Assembly (NCBI RefSeq): GCF_030409635.1
Contig: NZ_JAUFQF010000001.1
Coordinates: forward strand, 496,001 to 560,000
Direction of reading: 5' to 3'
Origin: Vibrio agarivorans
GTDB lineage: Bacteria > Pseudomonadota > Gammaproteobacteria > Enterobacterales > Vibrionaceae
DNA length: 64,000 nt
This document shows, one piece after another, positions 26,317 to 34,930 of the stretch. The notes beneath the pieces are model-generated. The model was not told the origin of the DNA. It made no database searches and saw only the letters and a program-made list of their open reading frames with translations. Each line of letters starts with the position of its first letter. Position 1 is the stretch's first letter. Both the position numbers and the translations under genes were made by a program.

Positions 26317-27636
26317 ATGAAACCTGTCAAAACGTTATGTTGCACAATAATGCTCGGGAGTACGCTCGCGTCTGGTGTAGCGTCAGCGTTAACGTTAGAA
26401 GAATCCGTGGCCTTTGCCATAGACTACAGTCCCGAAGTCTTAGGGCAATACGCTCGTTATCAGTCGGTCATTCGTCAACAAGACTCGATTCGGGGTAACT
26501 ATTTACCTCAAGTCAATCTTTACGGTGCAATTGGTCAAGAGCAGATATGGACATCAAGTGACGTTGATATTGATGATAATGGAACACGTAGTGAGATTGG
26601 TTTGAAAGTCTCGCAGCTCATTTTCGATGGTTTTGCTACTACGTCAGATATTGATCGTTTGGGCTACGAGGCAGAGTCAGAGCGCCTTACATTAATTTCC
26701 CGATCCGAAAACGTGGCATTGGATGTCGCTCGTATCTACCTAGAGTTGCTAAAAGCTCAAACGGTACTGGAACTCACTGACAGAAATGTACGCGAGCACG
26801 AAGAAATTTATGCGGATATTGAAGACAAAGTGGCCAAAGGTTTAAGTAGCCAATCTGATTTAGCTCAAGTGGCGGCACGTGTTGCAACGAGTAAGACGTC
26901 CTATATATCTGCTTTGAACAATCTATCTGATTTACAAGCGCAATATCGTACACTTGTCGGTCGCAACGTCAGTGGGCTGACCTCTCCCAAATTTGACCAA
27001 GGTCTAATTCCAAGCTCTCTTGCAGTAGCACAAAAGCAGGCTGTAGAGAACCATCCAGAAATTCGAGCTGCTATTGTTGATATGGATGCGGCTCGCAAAG
27101 AGATGAAACGAGAAAAGGGGGGCTATTACCCTGAGGTTCGTCTTGAAGGATATGCCAACCGTAATGACAATGTCGGGGGTGAGCTTAATGGTTTAGACGA
27201 AGATGCTCGTATCATGCTTGTCGTTGACTATGACTTATTTAATGGGTTTTCTACTAATGCCAACGTCGAAGCTTCTGCATGGCGAGCTGAAGAAGCAAGA
27301 GCTATACGTCTAAGAGCCGATAGAGAAGTACGTGAAGGCACTGAACTCGCTTGGAATGCCTATAGTATGCTCGACCAACAACTCGATCTGTTAAAACAAA
27401 ATGTCGATGCAGCGAAAATTGCTGAAGTCGGTTATTTGCAGCAATTCAATGTAGGACGCAGAAGTCTTCTTGATGTTTTAGATTCTAAAGTCGAGGTGTT
27501 TCTCGCACGGCAAAACTATGTGAACACGCTCTATGATCACTCCTTTGCTGCGTATCGATTACTAAATGCGATGGGGATACTGACTTACGCACTTCGTGTC
27601 GAGCATCCTCAAGAGTGGCAAGAGGAGGCGAAATAA
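26317..27636 (+). CDS. TolC-family outer-membrane channel of the adhesin exporter (LapE-like)
   Basis: A 439-aa channel subunit. The signal peptide ends near ASGVASA before LTLEESV (about residue 25). Two outer-membrane efflux protein repeats follow: the N-terminal LTLEESVAFAIDYSPEVL and the C-terminal ENHPEIRAAIVDMDAARKEMK with YPEVRLEGYANRND. Near the end, QFNVGRRSLLDVLDSKVEVFLARQNYVN is a hallmark of the agglutination-protein/TolC subgroup linked to large adhesins. AAGGAG at 26307-26312 precedes ATG 26317, 9 nt after the HlyD gene. In LapA-type systems the adhesin stays threaded in this channel. Confidence 0.92.
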   Translation: MKPVKTLCCTIMLGSTLASGVASALTLEESVAFAIDYSPEVLGQYARYQSVIRQQDSIRGNYLPQVNLYGAIGQEQIWTSSDVDIDDNGTRSEIGLKVSQLIFDGFATTSDIDRLGYEAESERLTLISRSENVALDVARIYLELLKAQTVLELTDRNVREHEEIYADIEDKVAKGLSSQSDLAQVAARVATSKTSYISALNNLSDLQAQYRTLVGRNVSGLTSPKFDQGLIPSSLAVAQKQAVENHPEIRAAIVDMDAARKEMKREKGGYYPEVRLEGYANRNDNVGGELNGLDEDARIMLVVDYDLFNGFSTNANVEASAWRAEEARAIRLRADREVREGTELAWNAYSMLDQQLDLLKQNVDAAKIAEVGYLQQFNVGRRSLLDVLDSKVEVFLARQNYVNTLYDHSFAAYRLLNAMGILTYALRVEHPQEWQEEAK

Positions 27637-28238
27637 TGAGACTGATTGTTTTAGCTTTACTTGCAGGTGTGATGTTAGTGGGTTGCGCTCAAGAGCCAGA
27701 TATCACCATGACACGTCACCAAATTGATGATCTGCGTGACGATGACGGAGATGGCGTGATTAATCAACGCGACCTTTGTTCAAATACGCCAAGTGGCACT
27801 ATTGTCGATAATAAGGGATGTACTCAGTGGCAAACCGTCAATGAGCGTAAGGTGATTACCGTTAACTTTGATATGGCGCGCCATGATATTCGTGACGATC
27901 AAATCGCTGCACTTGACGCTATCTATGAGTACCTATTTGAACATGATAATGCCAATGTCGTTTTAGTCGGGGACACAAGTCCAGAAGGAACAGAAGAGTA
28001 TAACCACCAACTTGCGCAAAAGCGCTCGAATGCCATTCGCCAGCAGCTTGAGGCACGAGGTATTGATGACGCACGAATTTCAGAGCAAGAGTATTATCAA
28101 ATCACCACGATTACCGAACAAATGGATGAGCGCAATCGTAGAACGATTGCGGTTATTGAGCACCCAACAACGGAGCATCAAATAGCGTGGGATATCTTCA
28201 CAAGCGAACGTATTATAGAGGGGGCGCGAAATGATTAA
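27636..28238 (+). CDS. OmpA-like lipoprotein in the adhesin operon
   Basis: A 200-aa lipoprotein. The lipobox LVGC gives lipidated Cys17 after a short hydrophobic signal (LIVLALLAGVM). Residues about 34-65 hold a calcium-binding thrombospondin type 3-like segment (DDDGDGVINQRDLC, with CSNTPSG and NKGC). Residues about 75-185 are the OmpA C-terminal peptidoglycan-binding domain (VNFDMARHDIRDDQ, GDTSPEGTEEYNHQLAQKRSNAI). ATG 27636 overlaps the stop of the TolC-like gene (TAATG). It probably links the outer membrane or the secretion channel to the cell wall. Similar OmpA genes sit beside FrhA-type adhesins in other vibrios (recalled, not checked). Confidence 0.88.
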   Translation: MRLIVLALLAGVMLVGCAQEPDITMTRHQIDDLRDDDGDGVINQRDLCSNTPSGTIVDNKGCTQWQTVNERKVITVNFDMARHDIRDDQIAALDAIYEYLFEHDNANVVLVGDTSPEGTEEYNHQLAQKRSNAIRQQLEARGIDDARISEQEYYQITTITEQMDERNRRTIAVIEHPTTEHQIAWDIFTSERIIEGARND

Positions 28239-29139
28239 GATTAATAACCGCAATATTCTTATATCGTCCCTGCTTGCTGTATGTTTTAGTGTTCAAGCCA
28301 ATAGTTCGGAGACTGTCATTGTTGAGCCAGAGCTGGTGCCTTTGCTTACTAAAGCGATAGAACAGTATCAGTATGATGTTGTGATTGAGCCAGAAAATGA
28401 TGTTCAGCAGGCGATGCTTGCAGGACAAGCGCGGATAGCCATCAGTTCACGAAAATGGACAGATGAGGAAGTCGGTAGATTCTACGAAAAGTATGCCCAA
28501 AACCCTGTGATGCTCTATTTTACTGCCGACGTTGCGGCGATATTGGTTAATCCTGATAACCCAGTCAAGGCTGTTGCAATGTCAGACCTTAGAACCATCT
28601 TTGGCTGTCATGAAAATGAGCAATTTATTCGGTGGCAGGGTAGAACGGAGGTCGGAGACTACGTGCAACCTTTTACTGTAGAAGGTGAATTGGCAAGTCA
28701 TAAAAACTTCACCAAGTTGGTAGAGTGCCAGCCGGGTACATACTCGACAACCCATTACCTTGCAGATCGTGAAGCGCTTGACGATAAATTGGATGATGAA
28801 CCTAACGCTCTCGCCTATACTGTTCAAGTTGATCCTGACCGAGCGGAACATGCACTCGAAATTATCACAGATGAAGGAGAGAGCTACTCCATCGATAAAG
28901 AGACGATCTTGTCTGGACGATACCCATTGTCCAACGTCTATTACCTGTATTTAACGCCAAAATCAGCACAAATCGACAATGACAAACCAGTGCTTCCATT
29001 CGTTGAATTGGTGACGCAGGAGCAAGATAGCGATTTGTTTCAAGGGAGTGGTTTTATGAGCTTGCCGGCGACAGCTATTGTGCGTAATCGTGTTGAACTG
29101 AAGCTTCAAACCCCTATTGTAGAAGGGGGGTATAAATAA
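28231..29139 (+). CDS. PstS-like periplasmic binding-fold protein in the adhesin operon
   Basis: A 302-aa exported protein. The signal peptide (ISSLLAVCFSVQA) ends near residue 23. The mature part resembles PstS-type (PBP-like) folds: IAISSRKWTDEEVGRFYEKY, VAAILVNPDNPVKAVAMSDLRTIFG, PLSNVYYLYLTPK and GFMSLPATAIVRNRVEL. The phosphate-site SGT motifs of true PstS are not obvious, and no Pst permease or ATPase is nearby. Nutrient import is therefore unlikely; a ligand-sensing or scaffold role for the surface adhesin is possible but inferred. ATG 28231 overlaps the OmpA gene by 8 nt, and a terminator follows. Confidence 0.7.
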   Translation: MIKINNRNILISSLLAVCFSVQANSSETVIVEPELVPLLTKAIEQYQYDVVIEPENDVQQAMLAGQARIAISSRKWTDEEVGRFYEKYAQNPVMLYFTADVAAILVNPDNPVKAVAMSDLRTIFGCHENEQFIRWQGRTEVGDYVQPFTVEGELASHKNFTKLVECQPGTYSTTHYLADREALDDKLDDEPNALAYTVQVDPDRAEHALEIITDEGESYSIDKETILSGRYPLSNVYYLYLTPKSAQIDNDKPVLPFVELVTQEQDSDLFQGSGFMSLPATAIVRNRVELKLQTPIVEGGYK

Positions 29140-29164
29140 CTGATAGACCATAGTCTTCTGATAC

Positions 29165-29217
29165 AAAGAGCCATAGTGTATTCTTCTCTTTCGAGTCTAT
29201 GCGTTATGGCTCTTTAT
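29165..29217 (+). terminator. Terminator after the adhesin operon
   Basis: AAAGAGCCATA (29165-29175) pairs perfectly with TATGGCTCTTT (29205-29215). The loop is long (29 nt) and the stem ends in TTT then ATAAT. It plausibly ends the adhesin transcript. Confidence 0.7.
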
Positions 29218-29337
29218 AATTTCATGTTATCAACAAAATAATTATCAATAATTATATTATTGGTACTGAAAGGCGTATCTTGTTCCCATCAAAGAATAAA
29301 ACACGTTTGATTTACCGATAACAATCGGGTTTTCACG

Positions 29338-29383
29338 ACTGTTAGTGTTTATCAAAATGGTGTTTTTACAACTGTTAGTGTTT
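29338..29383 (+). repeat. Two direct copies of ACTGTTAGTGTTT upstream of the flavin oxidoreductase gene
   Basis: Exact 13-bp copies at 29338-29350 and 29371-29383, start to start 33 nt (about three helical turns), 23 nt before the next ATG. The arrangement fits two binding sites on the same DNA face for one regulator. No TetR/NemR or LysR gene is adjacent. Confidence 0.5.
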
Positions 29384-29406
29384 TTCACAACATATAGGTG
29401 ATACGC

Positions 29407-30504
29407 ATGTCTCAATCTCTATTCCAGTCAGTCAAACTTGGTCAATTAACGCTAAACAACCGTATTGTCATGCCTCCGATGACGCGTTCGCGTGCTTCTC
29501 AGCCGGGTAATGTGGCCAATGAAATGATGGCTACGTACTACGCACAGCGTGCAAGTGCGGGTTTGATCGTGGCAGAAGGTACGCAAATCTCACCAATGGG
29601 TCAGGGCTATGCTTGGACTCCGGGTATCTATTCACCAGAGCAAATCGCTGGCTGGAAGAAAGTGACAGATGCAGTACACGCTGAAAATGGCGTTATTTTC
29701 GCTCAGCTATGGCATGTCGGCCGTGTGACGCATCCAGATAACATTGGTGGTGAACAGCCAATTTCGTCATCAGCCCTTAAAGCTGAAAATGTGAAAGTAT
29801 TTATCGACAATGGATCGGATGAACCAGGTTTTGTTGATGTCGTAGAACCGCGTGAGATGACGAAGGAAGACATCAAATCTGTGATTCAAGAGTATCATCA
29901 GGCAGCATTGAATGCGGTAGCGGCAGGTTTTGACGGCATCGAATTGCACGCAGCCAATGGATATTTAATTAACCAGTTTATCGATTCAGAATCAAACAAT
30001 CGTACTGATGAATACGGTGCTAGCTTAGAAAACCGTCTACGTTTCCTTGATGAAGTTGTGGCGGCACTGGTTGATGCCATTGGTGCAGACAAAGTGGGTG
30101 TGCGTCTAGCGCCACTGACAACACTAAACGGTACCGTTGACGCGAATCCATTTGAAACTTATCCAGCAGCAGCAAAAGTGTTAGATAAACACAACATTGC
30201 TTACATGCACATTGCGGAAGTTGATTGGGATGATGCGCCAGAAACACCAGTATCATTTAAGCGTGATATGCGCGAATCATTTAAAAATGTGCTCATTTGG
30301 GCAGGTAAATACGACGCAGACAAAGCTGAACAAGCAATTAATGATGGTCTTGCAGACATGGTCGGTTTTGGCCGTCCATTTGTTGCAAACCCTGACTTAC
30401 CGGCACGTATTGAAAATGGTTACCCACTAGCGCCGCACGATCCAAACACTCTGTTTGGTGGTGGTGAAGCGGGGCTAACGGATTACCCTGTCTACGCTAA
30501 GTAA
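29407..30504 (+). CDS. nemA: Old Yellow Enzyme family NAD(P)H:flavin oxidoreductase (NemA-like)
   Basis: A 365-aa FMN-dependent ene-reductase with a TIM barrel. Conserved segments are NRIVMPPMTRSRA, GLIVAEGTQISPMGQGY, AQLWHVGRVTHP, the substrate-binding H-x-x-N in ELHAANGYLINQF, the SLENRLRFLDEVV segment, and the FMN-phosphate region MVGFGRPFVANPDLP. Members reduce activated alkenes, quinones, N-ethylmaleimide and nitro compounds in the cytosol. ATG 29407 is used; an in-frame GTG at 29398 is less likely. In E. coli nemA lies next to the repressor gene nemR, but here no repressor gene is adjacent. Upstream 13-bp direct repeats may be the control site. The gene is monocistronic. Confidence 0.88.
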   Translation: MSQSLFQSVKLGQLTLNNRIVMPPMTRSRASQPGNVANEMMATYYAQRASAGLIVAEGTQISPMGQGYAWTPGIYSPEQIAGWKKVTDAVHAENGVIFAQLWHVGRVTHPDNIGGEQPISSSALKAENVKVFIDNGSDEPGFVDVVEPREMTKEDIKSVIQEYHQAALNAVAAGFDGIELHAANGYLINQFIDSESNNRTDEYGASLENRLRFLDEVVAALVDAIGADKVGVRLAPLTTLNGTVDANPFETYPAAAKVLDKHNIAYMHIAEVDWDDAPETPVSFKRDMRESFKNVLIWAGKYDADKAEQAINDGLADMVGFGRPFVANPDLPARIENGYPLAPHDPNTLFGGGEAGLTDYPVYAK

Positions 30505-30522
30505 TAGCAACAATAAATGTTA

Positions 30523-30555
30523 ACAAGCCGCTCTTTTTTGAGCGGCTTGTTTCTT
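30523..30555 (+). terminator. Intrinsic terminator after the Old Yellow Enzyme gene
   Basis: ACAAGCCGCTC (30523-30533) and GAGCGGCTTGT (30540-30550) form a perfect 11-bp stem with a six-T loop, followed by TTTCTTT. Confidence 0.9.
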
Positions 30556-30683
30556 TCCAATTGAGTTGATTGATAGATGTCACACATTGGTTAAAAGTTG
30601 GTTAAATTGCGACCAAGGTCTAGTATACCCGCATTGAGCGTATGGGATTATAGGAGGGTAATAATCATAAGAAGGAAAGTCGC

Positions 30684-32072
30684 ATGCATAGGAATGATCT
30701 CTTCCCGCTCCCTACCAGCACAAGAGAGTGGTTCTTACATCGTAATAGCTTAATTGTACTTGCTGATATAGCCCTATTTTTAACCCTCTATTACACCTTG
30801 CCATTTGAGCAAAATGTCGTACTCGGACTTAGTATTCTGGCATTTATAGCTATCCTTTGGCTAACCGAAGCACTTCACGTTACGGTCACCGCTATCTTAG
30901 TGCCTGTACTCGCTGTCGTTATGGGGGTATTTGATACTCAGACGGCCCTCAACAACTTCTCAAATTCGATCATATTTCTGTTCTTAGGCGGGTTTGCCCT
31001 CGCAGCCGCCATGCACCGACAAGGGCTGGATAAAGTCATCGCCGATAAAGTTCTCATTATGGCTAAGGGCAAGATGAGTGTGGCAGTATTCATGCTTTTT
31101 GGAGTCACGGCCGGACTTTCAATGTGGATCAGCAATACAGCGACAGCAGCGATGATGCTCCCACTGGTTTTGGGTATCTTGAGTAAAGTTGATGCTGACA
31201 AAGAACGAAAAACGTATGTATTTGTACTTTTAGGCGTTGCATATAGCGCGAGTATTGGTGGTATTGCGACGCTGGTGGGTAGCCCACCGAACGCCATTGC
31301 CGCCGCAGAGGTAGGTTTAACATTCAGTGATTGGATGGCATTTGGCCTACCTACTGCACTTATTTTATTGCCTATCTCGTTACTTGTTCTCTATTTTACA
31401 ATGCGACCGAAGTTGCAAGGTAACTTCGAACTTAACTATGAGCCCGTTGAGTGGGACAAAGGTAAAGTAGTGACTCTTGCTATCTTTGCTTTAACAGTCT
31501 TTTTCTGGATTTTCAGTAAACCGATCAATTCTATGTTAGGCGGTATTTCTAAGTTCGATACTATCGTCGCTCTCGCCGCTATCATCGCCGTCAACTTTGC
31601 GCGAGTAGTGCACTGGAAAGACATTGAAAAAACCGCCGATTGGGGCGTTTTAATCCTATTCGGTGGCGGTATTTGTTTAAGTAACGTATTGAAAGCAACA
31701 GGTACAAGTGTATTTCTCGCGAATGAGTTAAGTGAACTTATTGCGCATTTTGGTGTGTTCTTTATTGTTGCGGTTATCGCTGTGTTTGTTGTGTTCTTAA
31801 CCGAGTTTGCGAGTAACACAGCAAGTGCGGCATTGCTTATTCCAGTCTTCGCGACCGTTGCTGAAGCTTTTGGTATCTCTCCCGTAATCCTCTCAGTATT
31901 GATTGCCGTTGCGGCATCTTGTGCCTTTATGTTGCCAGTAGCCACTCCACCAAATGCGATAGTATTTGGTTCAGGCTATATCAAACAAGGTGACATGATG
32001 CGTGTCGGTATCATTTTGAACCTGATGTGTATTGCCGCACTGACAGTTATCGTCATGATGTTCTGGTTGTAA
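30684..32072 (+). CDS. Sodium-coupled dicarboxylate transporter (VcINDY type, DASS/SLC13 family)
   Basis: The 462-aa length equals that of VcINDY, the structurally studied V. cholerae succinate carrier. The two Na+/substrate SNT motifs fall exactly at 150-152 (WISNTATAA) and 377-379 ([10 protein letters not shown]). Each is followed by a proline pair in SPPNAIA and TPPNAIV. Eleven or so hydrophobic helices are visible. It should import C4-dicarboxylates such as succinate, fumarate and malate with Na+, in keeping with a marine or brackish host. ATG 30684 follows GAAGGAAAG (30671-30679). The gene is monocistronic, between two terminators. Confidence 0.93.
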   Translation: MHRNDLFPLPTSTREWFLHRNSLIVLADIALFLTLYYTLPFEQNVVLGLSILAFIAILWLTEALHVTVTAILVPVLAVVMGVFDTQTALNNFSNSIIFLFLGGFALAAAMHRQGLDKVIADKVLIMAKGKMSVAVFMLFGVTAGLSMWISNTATAAMMLPLVLGILSKVDADKERKTYVFVLLGVAYSASIGGIATLVGSPPNAIAAAEVGLTFSDWMAFGLPTALILLPISLLVLYFTMRPKLQGNFELNYEPVEWDKGKVVTLAIFALTVFFWIFSKPINSMLGGISKFDTIVALAAIIAVNFARVVHWKDIEKTADWGVLILFGGGICLSNVLKATGTSVFLANELSELIAHFGVFFIVAVIAVFVVFLTEFASNTASAALLIPVFATVAEAFGISPVILSVLIAVAASCAFMLPVATPPNAIVFGSGYIKQGDMMRVGIILNLMCIAALTVIVMMFWL

Positions 32073-32116
32073 CGGTGAGTGATAAAAGTAGATTACTTTA
32101 AACAGTAAACAAAGAT

Positions 32117-32151
32117 AAACGCCCTTGTTGCCGCTCGGCACAAGGGCGTTT
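32117..32151. terminator. Convergent bidirectional terminator
   Basis: AAACGCCCTTGT (32117-32128) and ACAAGGGCGTTT (32140-32151) form a perfect 12-bp stem, with A- and T-ends on both strands. It lies between the convergent dicarboxylate transporter and MFS genes and can serve both. Confidence 0.85.
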
Positions 32152-32170
32152 GTGTATTCTGAGTAAGGTG

Positions 32171-33343
32171 TTAGGGCTGGGCTTTAAAGCCTCGGGTAAT
32201 GTTGGTTAATGTGATGCACGCAAACACAATAATGACGATCGCTAATTGCCATGTAAACTGCAGACCTAATTGCGTCAAACCCATACTGACGACCGCAGAA
32301 GCAACCATTTGACCACCACCCGCCATAGCTGCTGCGGCACCCGCTTGCTTTTTATACGGCTGCAATAGCATCGTTTGAGCACATGGAAGGGCGATACCGT
32401 TACCCAGTATCATAAACAGTTGGCCTATCATCACATACAGTGGCTCAAGTGGGCAGAAGATTAACCAGATAGCGGCACATAAGTGCAATACTGGCGACCA
32501 ATAAAGCATTTTTTGCGTGCCAATCTGAGGGCGAAGTCGATTGCATAAGCTTGTACCTAATAACATGCCAATAGCGGGAATCAATGCCCAGAGTGCGTAT
32601 TCATCAGAGTCCATGCCAATCTGATTTTGCATAATAAACGGCATCACAGAAATCGTGGTAATCATTAGGCTGAAGTTTAGCCACGTGATCATTGCAAAGC
32701 TGACAAAGTATTTTGATTTCAGCAGAGTTTGATACTGAAGTAGCATTGCCTTAGGAGAGGGAACTTTGGAGCGTTGCGTGCGTGTTTCGTCGAAAAAGCC
32801 TAACAGTAATAGCCAAGCAATAAAGACGTAACCAAATAAAGAAACAAACACCATCATCCAGCCAAAATGGTGGTTAATAAAACCACCAATAACGGGCGCA
32901 AACAGTGGAGTAATTGACGCTGCCATTGCGATATAGCCCAGAGCTTTTGCGAGTTGATCGCCACTGTGGCTATCACGAATCGTCGCACGGGCTAGAACGG
33001 CACAGCAACCCGTACCAATCCCCTGCAGTAAACGGCCAAGCACTAACGCTTCAAACGAATGATGGAACAAAATAATACTTAATAATCCGGCAAGCGCGAC
33101 GGTTAGTCCAAAAAGCAGCACTTTTTTGCGTCCAAGTGCATCGGAGACTGGACCATAGATAAACTGAGAGGGGCCAAATCCGAGCAAATAGACACTTACT
33201 AGCAGTTGAGCTTGATCGAGTGATACCGAAAAATCTTTGGCTATCCAAGGCAATGATGGGAAAACAAGTCCCATAGAGAGTTGACCGATACTGATAATGA
33301 GAACTGCAAGAGCTAATACGCGAGTATGAATTTGGCCGGGCAT
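32171..33343 (-). CDS. Bcr/CflA-type MFS drug efflux pump (EmrD-like)
   Basis: A 390-aa, 12-helix proton-coupled efflux transporter. It shows the MFS motif A region between helices 2 and 3 (GPVSDALGRKKVLLFG), motif B-like LGRLLQGIGTGCCAVLARATIRD and the drug-antiporter motif C-like GYIAMAASITPLFAPVIGGF. This places it in the DHA1 Bcr/CflA/EmrD group. Its length and sequence are like EmrD, and V. cholerae has several such pumps (EmrD-3). It is expected to export hydrophobic toxicants or antibiotics from the inner membrane. It is monocistronic, and a terminator separates it from the MATE gene upstream. Confidence 0.87.
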   Translation of the reverse strand: MPGQIHTRVLALAVLIISIGQLSMGLVFPSLPWIAKDFSVSLDQAQLLVSVYLLGFGPSQFIYGPVSDALGRKKVLLFGLTVALAGLLSIILFHHSFEALVLGRLLQGIGTGCCAVLARATIRDSHSGDQLAKALGYIAMAASITPLFAPVIGGFINHHFGWMMVFVSLFGYVFIAWLLLLGFFDETRTQRSKVPSPKAMLLQYQTLLKSKYFVSFAMITWLNFSLMITTISVMPFIMQNQIGMDSDEYALWALIPAIGMLLGTSLCNRLRPQIGTQKMLYWSPVLHLCAAIWLIFCPLEPLYVMIGQLFMILGNGIALPCAQTMLLQPYKKQAGAAAAMAGGGQMVASAVVSMGLTQLGLQFTWQLAIVIIVFACITLTNITRGFKAQP

Positions 33344-33433
33344 GATCGTGACTTTTAATGAGCAATTGTCTTAGGATACCATTATTAATCGCAGGGATGT
33401 ATCAGCGATTATTCATTTGAATCATAACGATAC

Positions 33434-33480
33434 AAAAAACTCCCTTAGCATTCTATTTATGCCTTCTGCGTAAGGGAGTT
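33434..33480 (-). terminator. Reverse-strand terminator after the MATE gene
   Basis: AACTCCCTTA (33438-33447) and TAAGGGAGTT (33471-33480) pair perfectly. Reading the reverse strand, the stem is followed by TTTT. Confidence 0.78.
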
Positions 33481-33488
33481 CAGTAACT

Positions 33489-34871
33489 TTAGGCTTTCAC
33501 GGGATCAGAGCCAATGGTGAGATCTTTAACCCAGATAAATTGGCGATAGCGGTAATAGCACAGAGAGAGTTTCACAACCTCTTCGCACAGCATTGCAATA
33601 TAGACCCAATGAAAAGGCAATCCGATCAAAAACGCGGCAATGGCAGTAAACGGTAAACCTACTACCCACATGGCGATGAAATCCATTCTTAAACAAAAGC
33701 TGTTTTCGCCACCAGCGCGTAAGATGCCGTTAATGATCATCAAGTTACTCATTCTTAGCCATAGCCCCCAACACACCACCACAATTGCCGGAGCAGAAAG
33801 GGGAAGGTATTGCTCACTATCAAGGCTGAGCCAACGGAGTATGTCACCTCTGAATACAAACATTAGCGTGCTAATAAAGAGCCCAGTCACTATGTTGAAC
33901 TTCAAAAATGTCTTGGCAATCTGCTTTGCACCTTCAAAATCTCGCTGCCCGAGAGACTGCCCAATTATAACTGAACAAGCGACAGATAAACCGAAGAACA
34001 CTGAATAACACAGAGACTCAAAAGGCCCAAACATACTGAATACCGCAAGTTCAGTCGTGCCCATATGACCAAATATTATCTGGTACACAAGCGTGCCAGC
34101 CCCCCATAAGACGGCGTTGCTGACGCCTGGAATTGCTAACTTAATAAATGAACGCTCAACCGCTTCGTCACGCTGTTCAGTGTTAAGCTTTTTGAGCCAG
34201 TGATTACGTTTGCTTAGGTAGATCACAAACACTGCAATTTGAAACACGCGTGCGATCGTAGTGGCCAATGCAGCCCCCGCAACGCCCATTGCGGGAAAGC
34301 CAAAGTTCCCCTGAATCAAGCAGTAGTTAAGCGCGATGTTAACAGCAATCGTAACCGCTGCGACGTTGAGTGGCGTCACTGCATTGCCAGTCGAACGCAT
34401 GCTTGACTCAAACATGATAATGACATGAGTGAGCAGTAACACAGGAGCGGCGTACAGCAGGTAGTCTTTACCCAGAGCGATAACATTCATATCAGGTGTT
34501 TGTAGACGCATTATCCATTCAGCAAACACAACGATAGCAATTGAAATCGGTATCAACAAAACAATACCGGCTTTAATGGCAAAACGTGTTATTTTCCGGC
34601 ATCGACTAATATCGGATTTTCCCCAATATTGAGCGATAAGAATACCGTTAGCCATCCCTAATCCTGCCATCACCATGATCGCGACAAAGTGCCATTTTGA
34701 TGCGATTCCCACCGAGGCGGTGGCTGCTTCACCAAAGCTGCTTACCATTAAGACATCAGCGAGAGACAGTATGGCTACCAGTGCACTTTGAACAGCAACG
34801 GGTATACCGAGCTTAAGTGTGCGGCTGATTAAAGAACGAGACTGTGAAGTTATAGAAAGACTTTTCATCAT
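33489..34871 (-). CDS. MATE-family efflux transporter
   Basis: A 460-aa transporter with 12 predicted helices in two similar halves. Family features include the start LKLGIPVAVQSALVAILSLADVLMVSSFGEAATASVG, GMANGILIAQYWGKSD, and FGLSVACSVIIGQSLGQRDFEGAKQIAK in the second half. MATE proteins use Na+ or H+ gradients to expel cationic drugs and related compounds. The reverse-strand ribosome binding site GGAGGT precedes the ATG at 34871, with a second ATG following immediately. The gene starts 60 bp from a divergent AraC-type regulator, which could control it. Confidence 0.9.
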   Translation of the reverse strand: MMKSLSITSQSRSLISRTLKLGIPVAVQSALVAILSLADVLMVSSFGEAATASVGIASKWHFVAIMVMAGLGMANGILIAQYWGKSDISRCRKITRFAIKAGIVLLIPISIAIVVFAEWIMRLQTPDMNVIALGKDYLLYAAPVLLLTHVIIMFESSMRSTGNAVTPLNVAAVTIAVNIALNYCLIQGNFGFPAMGVAGAALATTIARVFQIAVFVIYLSKRNHWLKKLNTEQRDEAVERSFIKLAIPGVSNAVLWGAGTLVYQIIFGHMGTTELAVFSMFGPFESLCYSVFFGLSVACSVIIGQSLGQRDFEGAKQIAKTFLKFNIVTGLFISTLMFVFRGDILRWLSLDSEQYLPLSAPAIVVVCWGLWLRMSNLMIINGILRAGGENSFCLRMDFIAMWVVGLPFTAIAAFLIGLPFHWVYIAMLCEEVVKLSLCYYRYRQFIWVKDLTIGSDPVKA

Positions 34872-34930
34872 GGACCACCTCCTGTCTAATGGATTGGTCG
34901 CTACTCTATAGCCATTGCCAAGGAACTAAA

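Noticed and set aside
31436..31945. 169-codon reverse-strand frame inside the dicarboxylate transporter gene
   Set aside because: Antisense shadow of a hydrophobic protein (Ala/Thr/Asn/Lys-rich), with no start signal.
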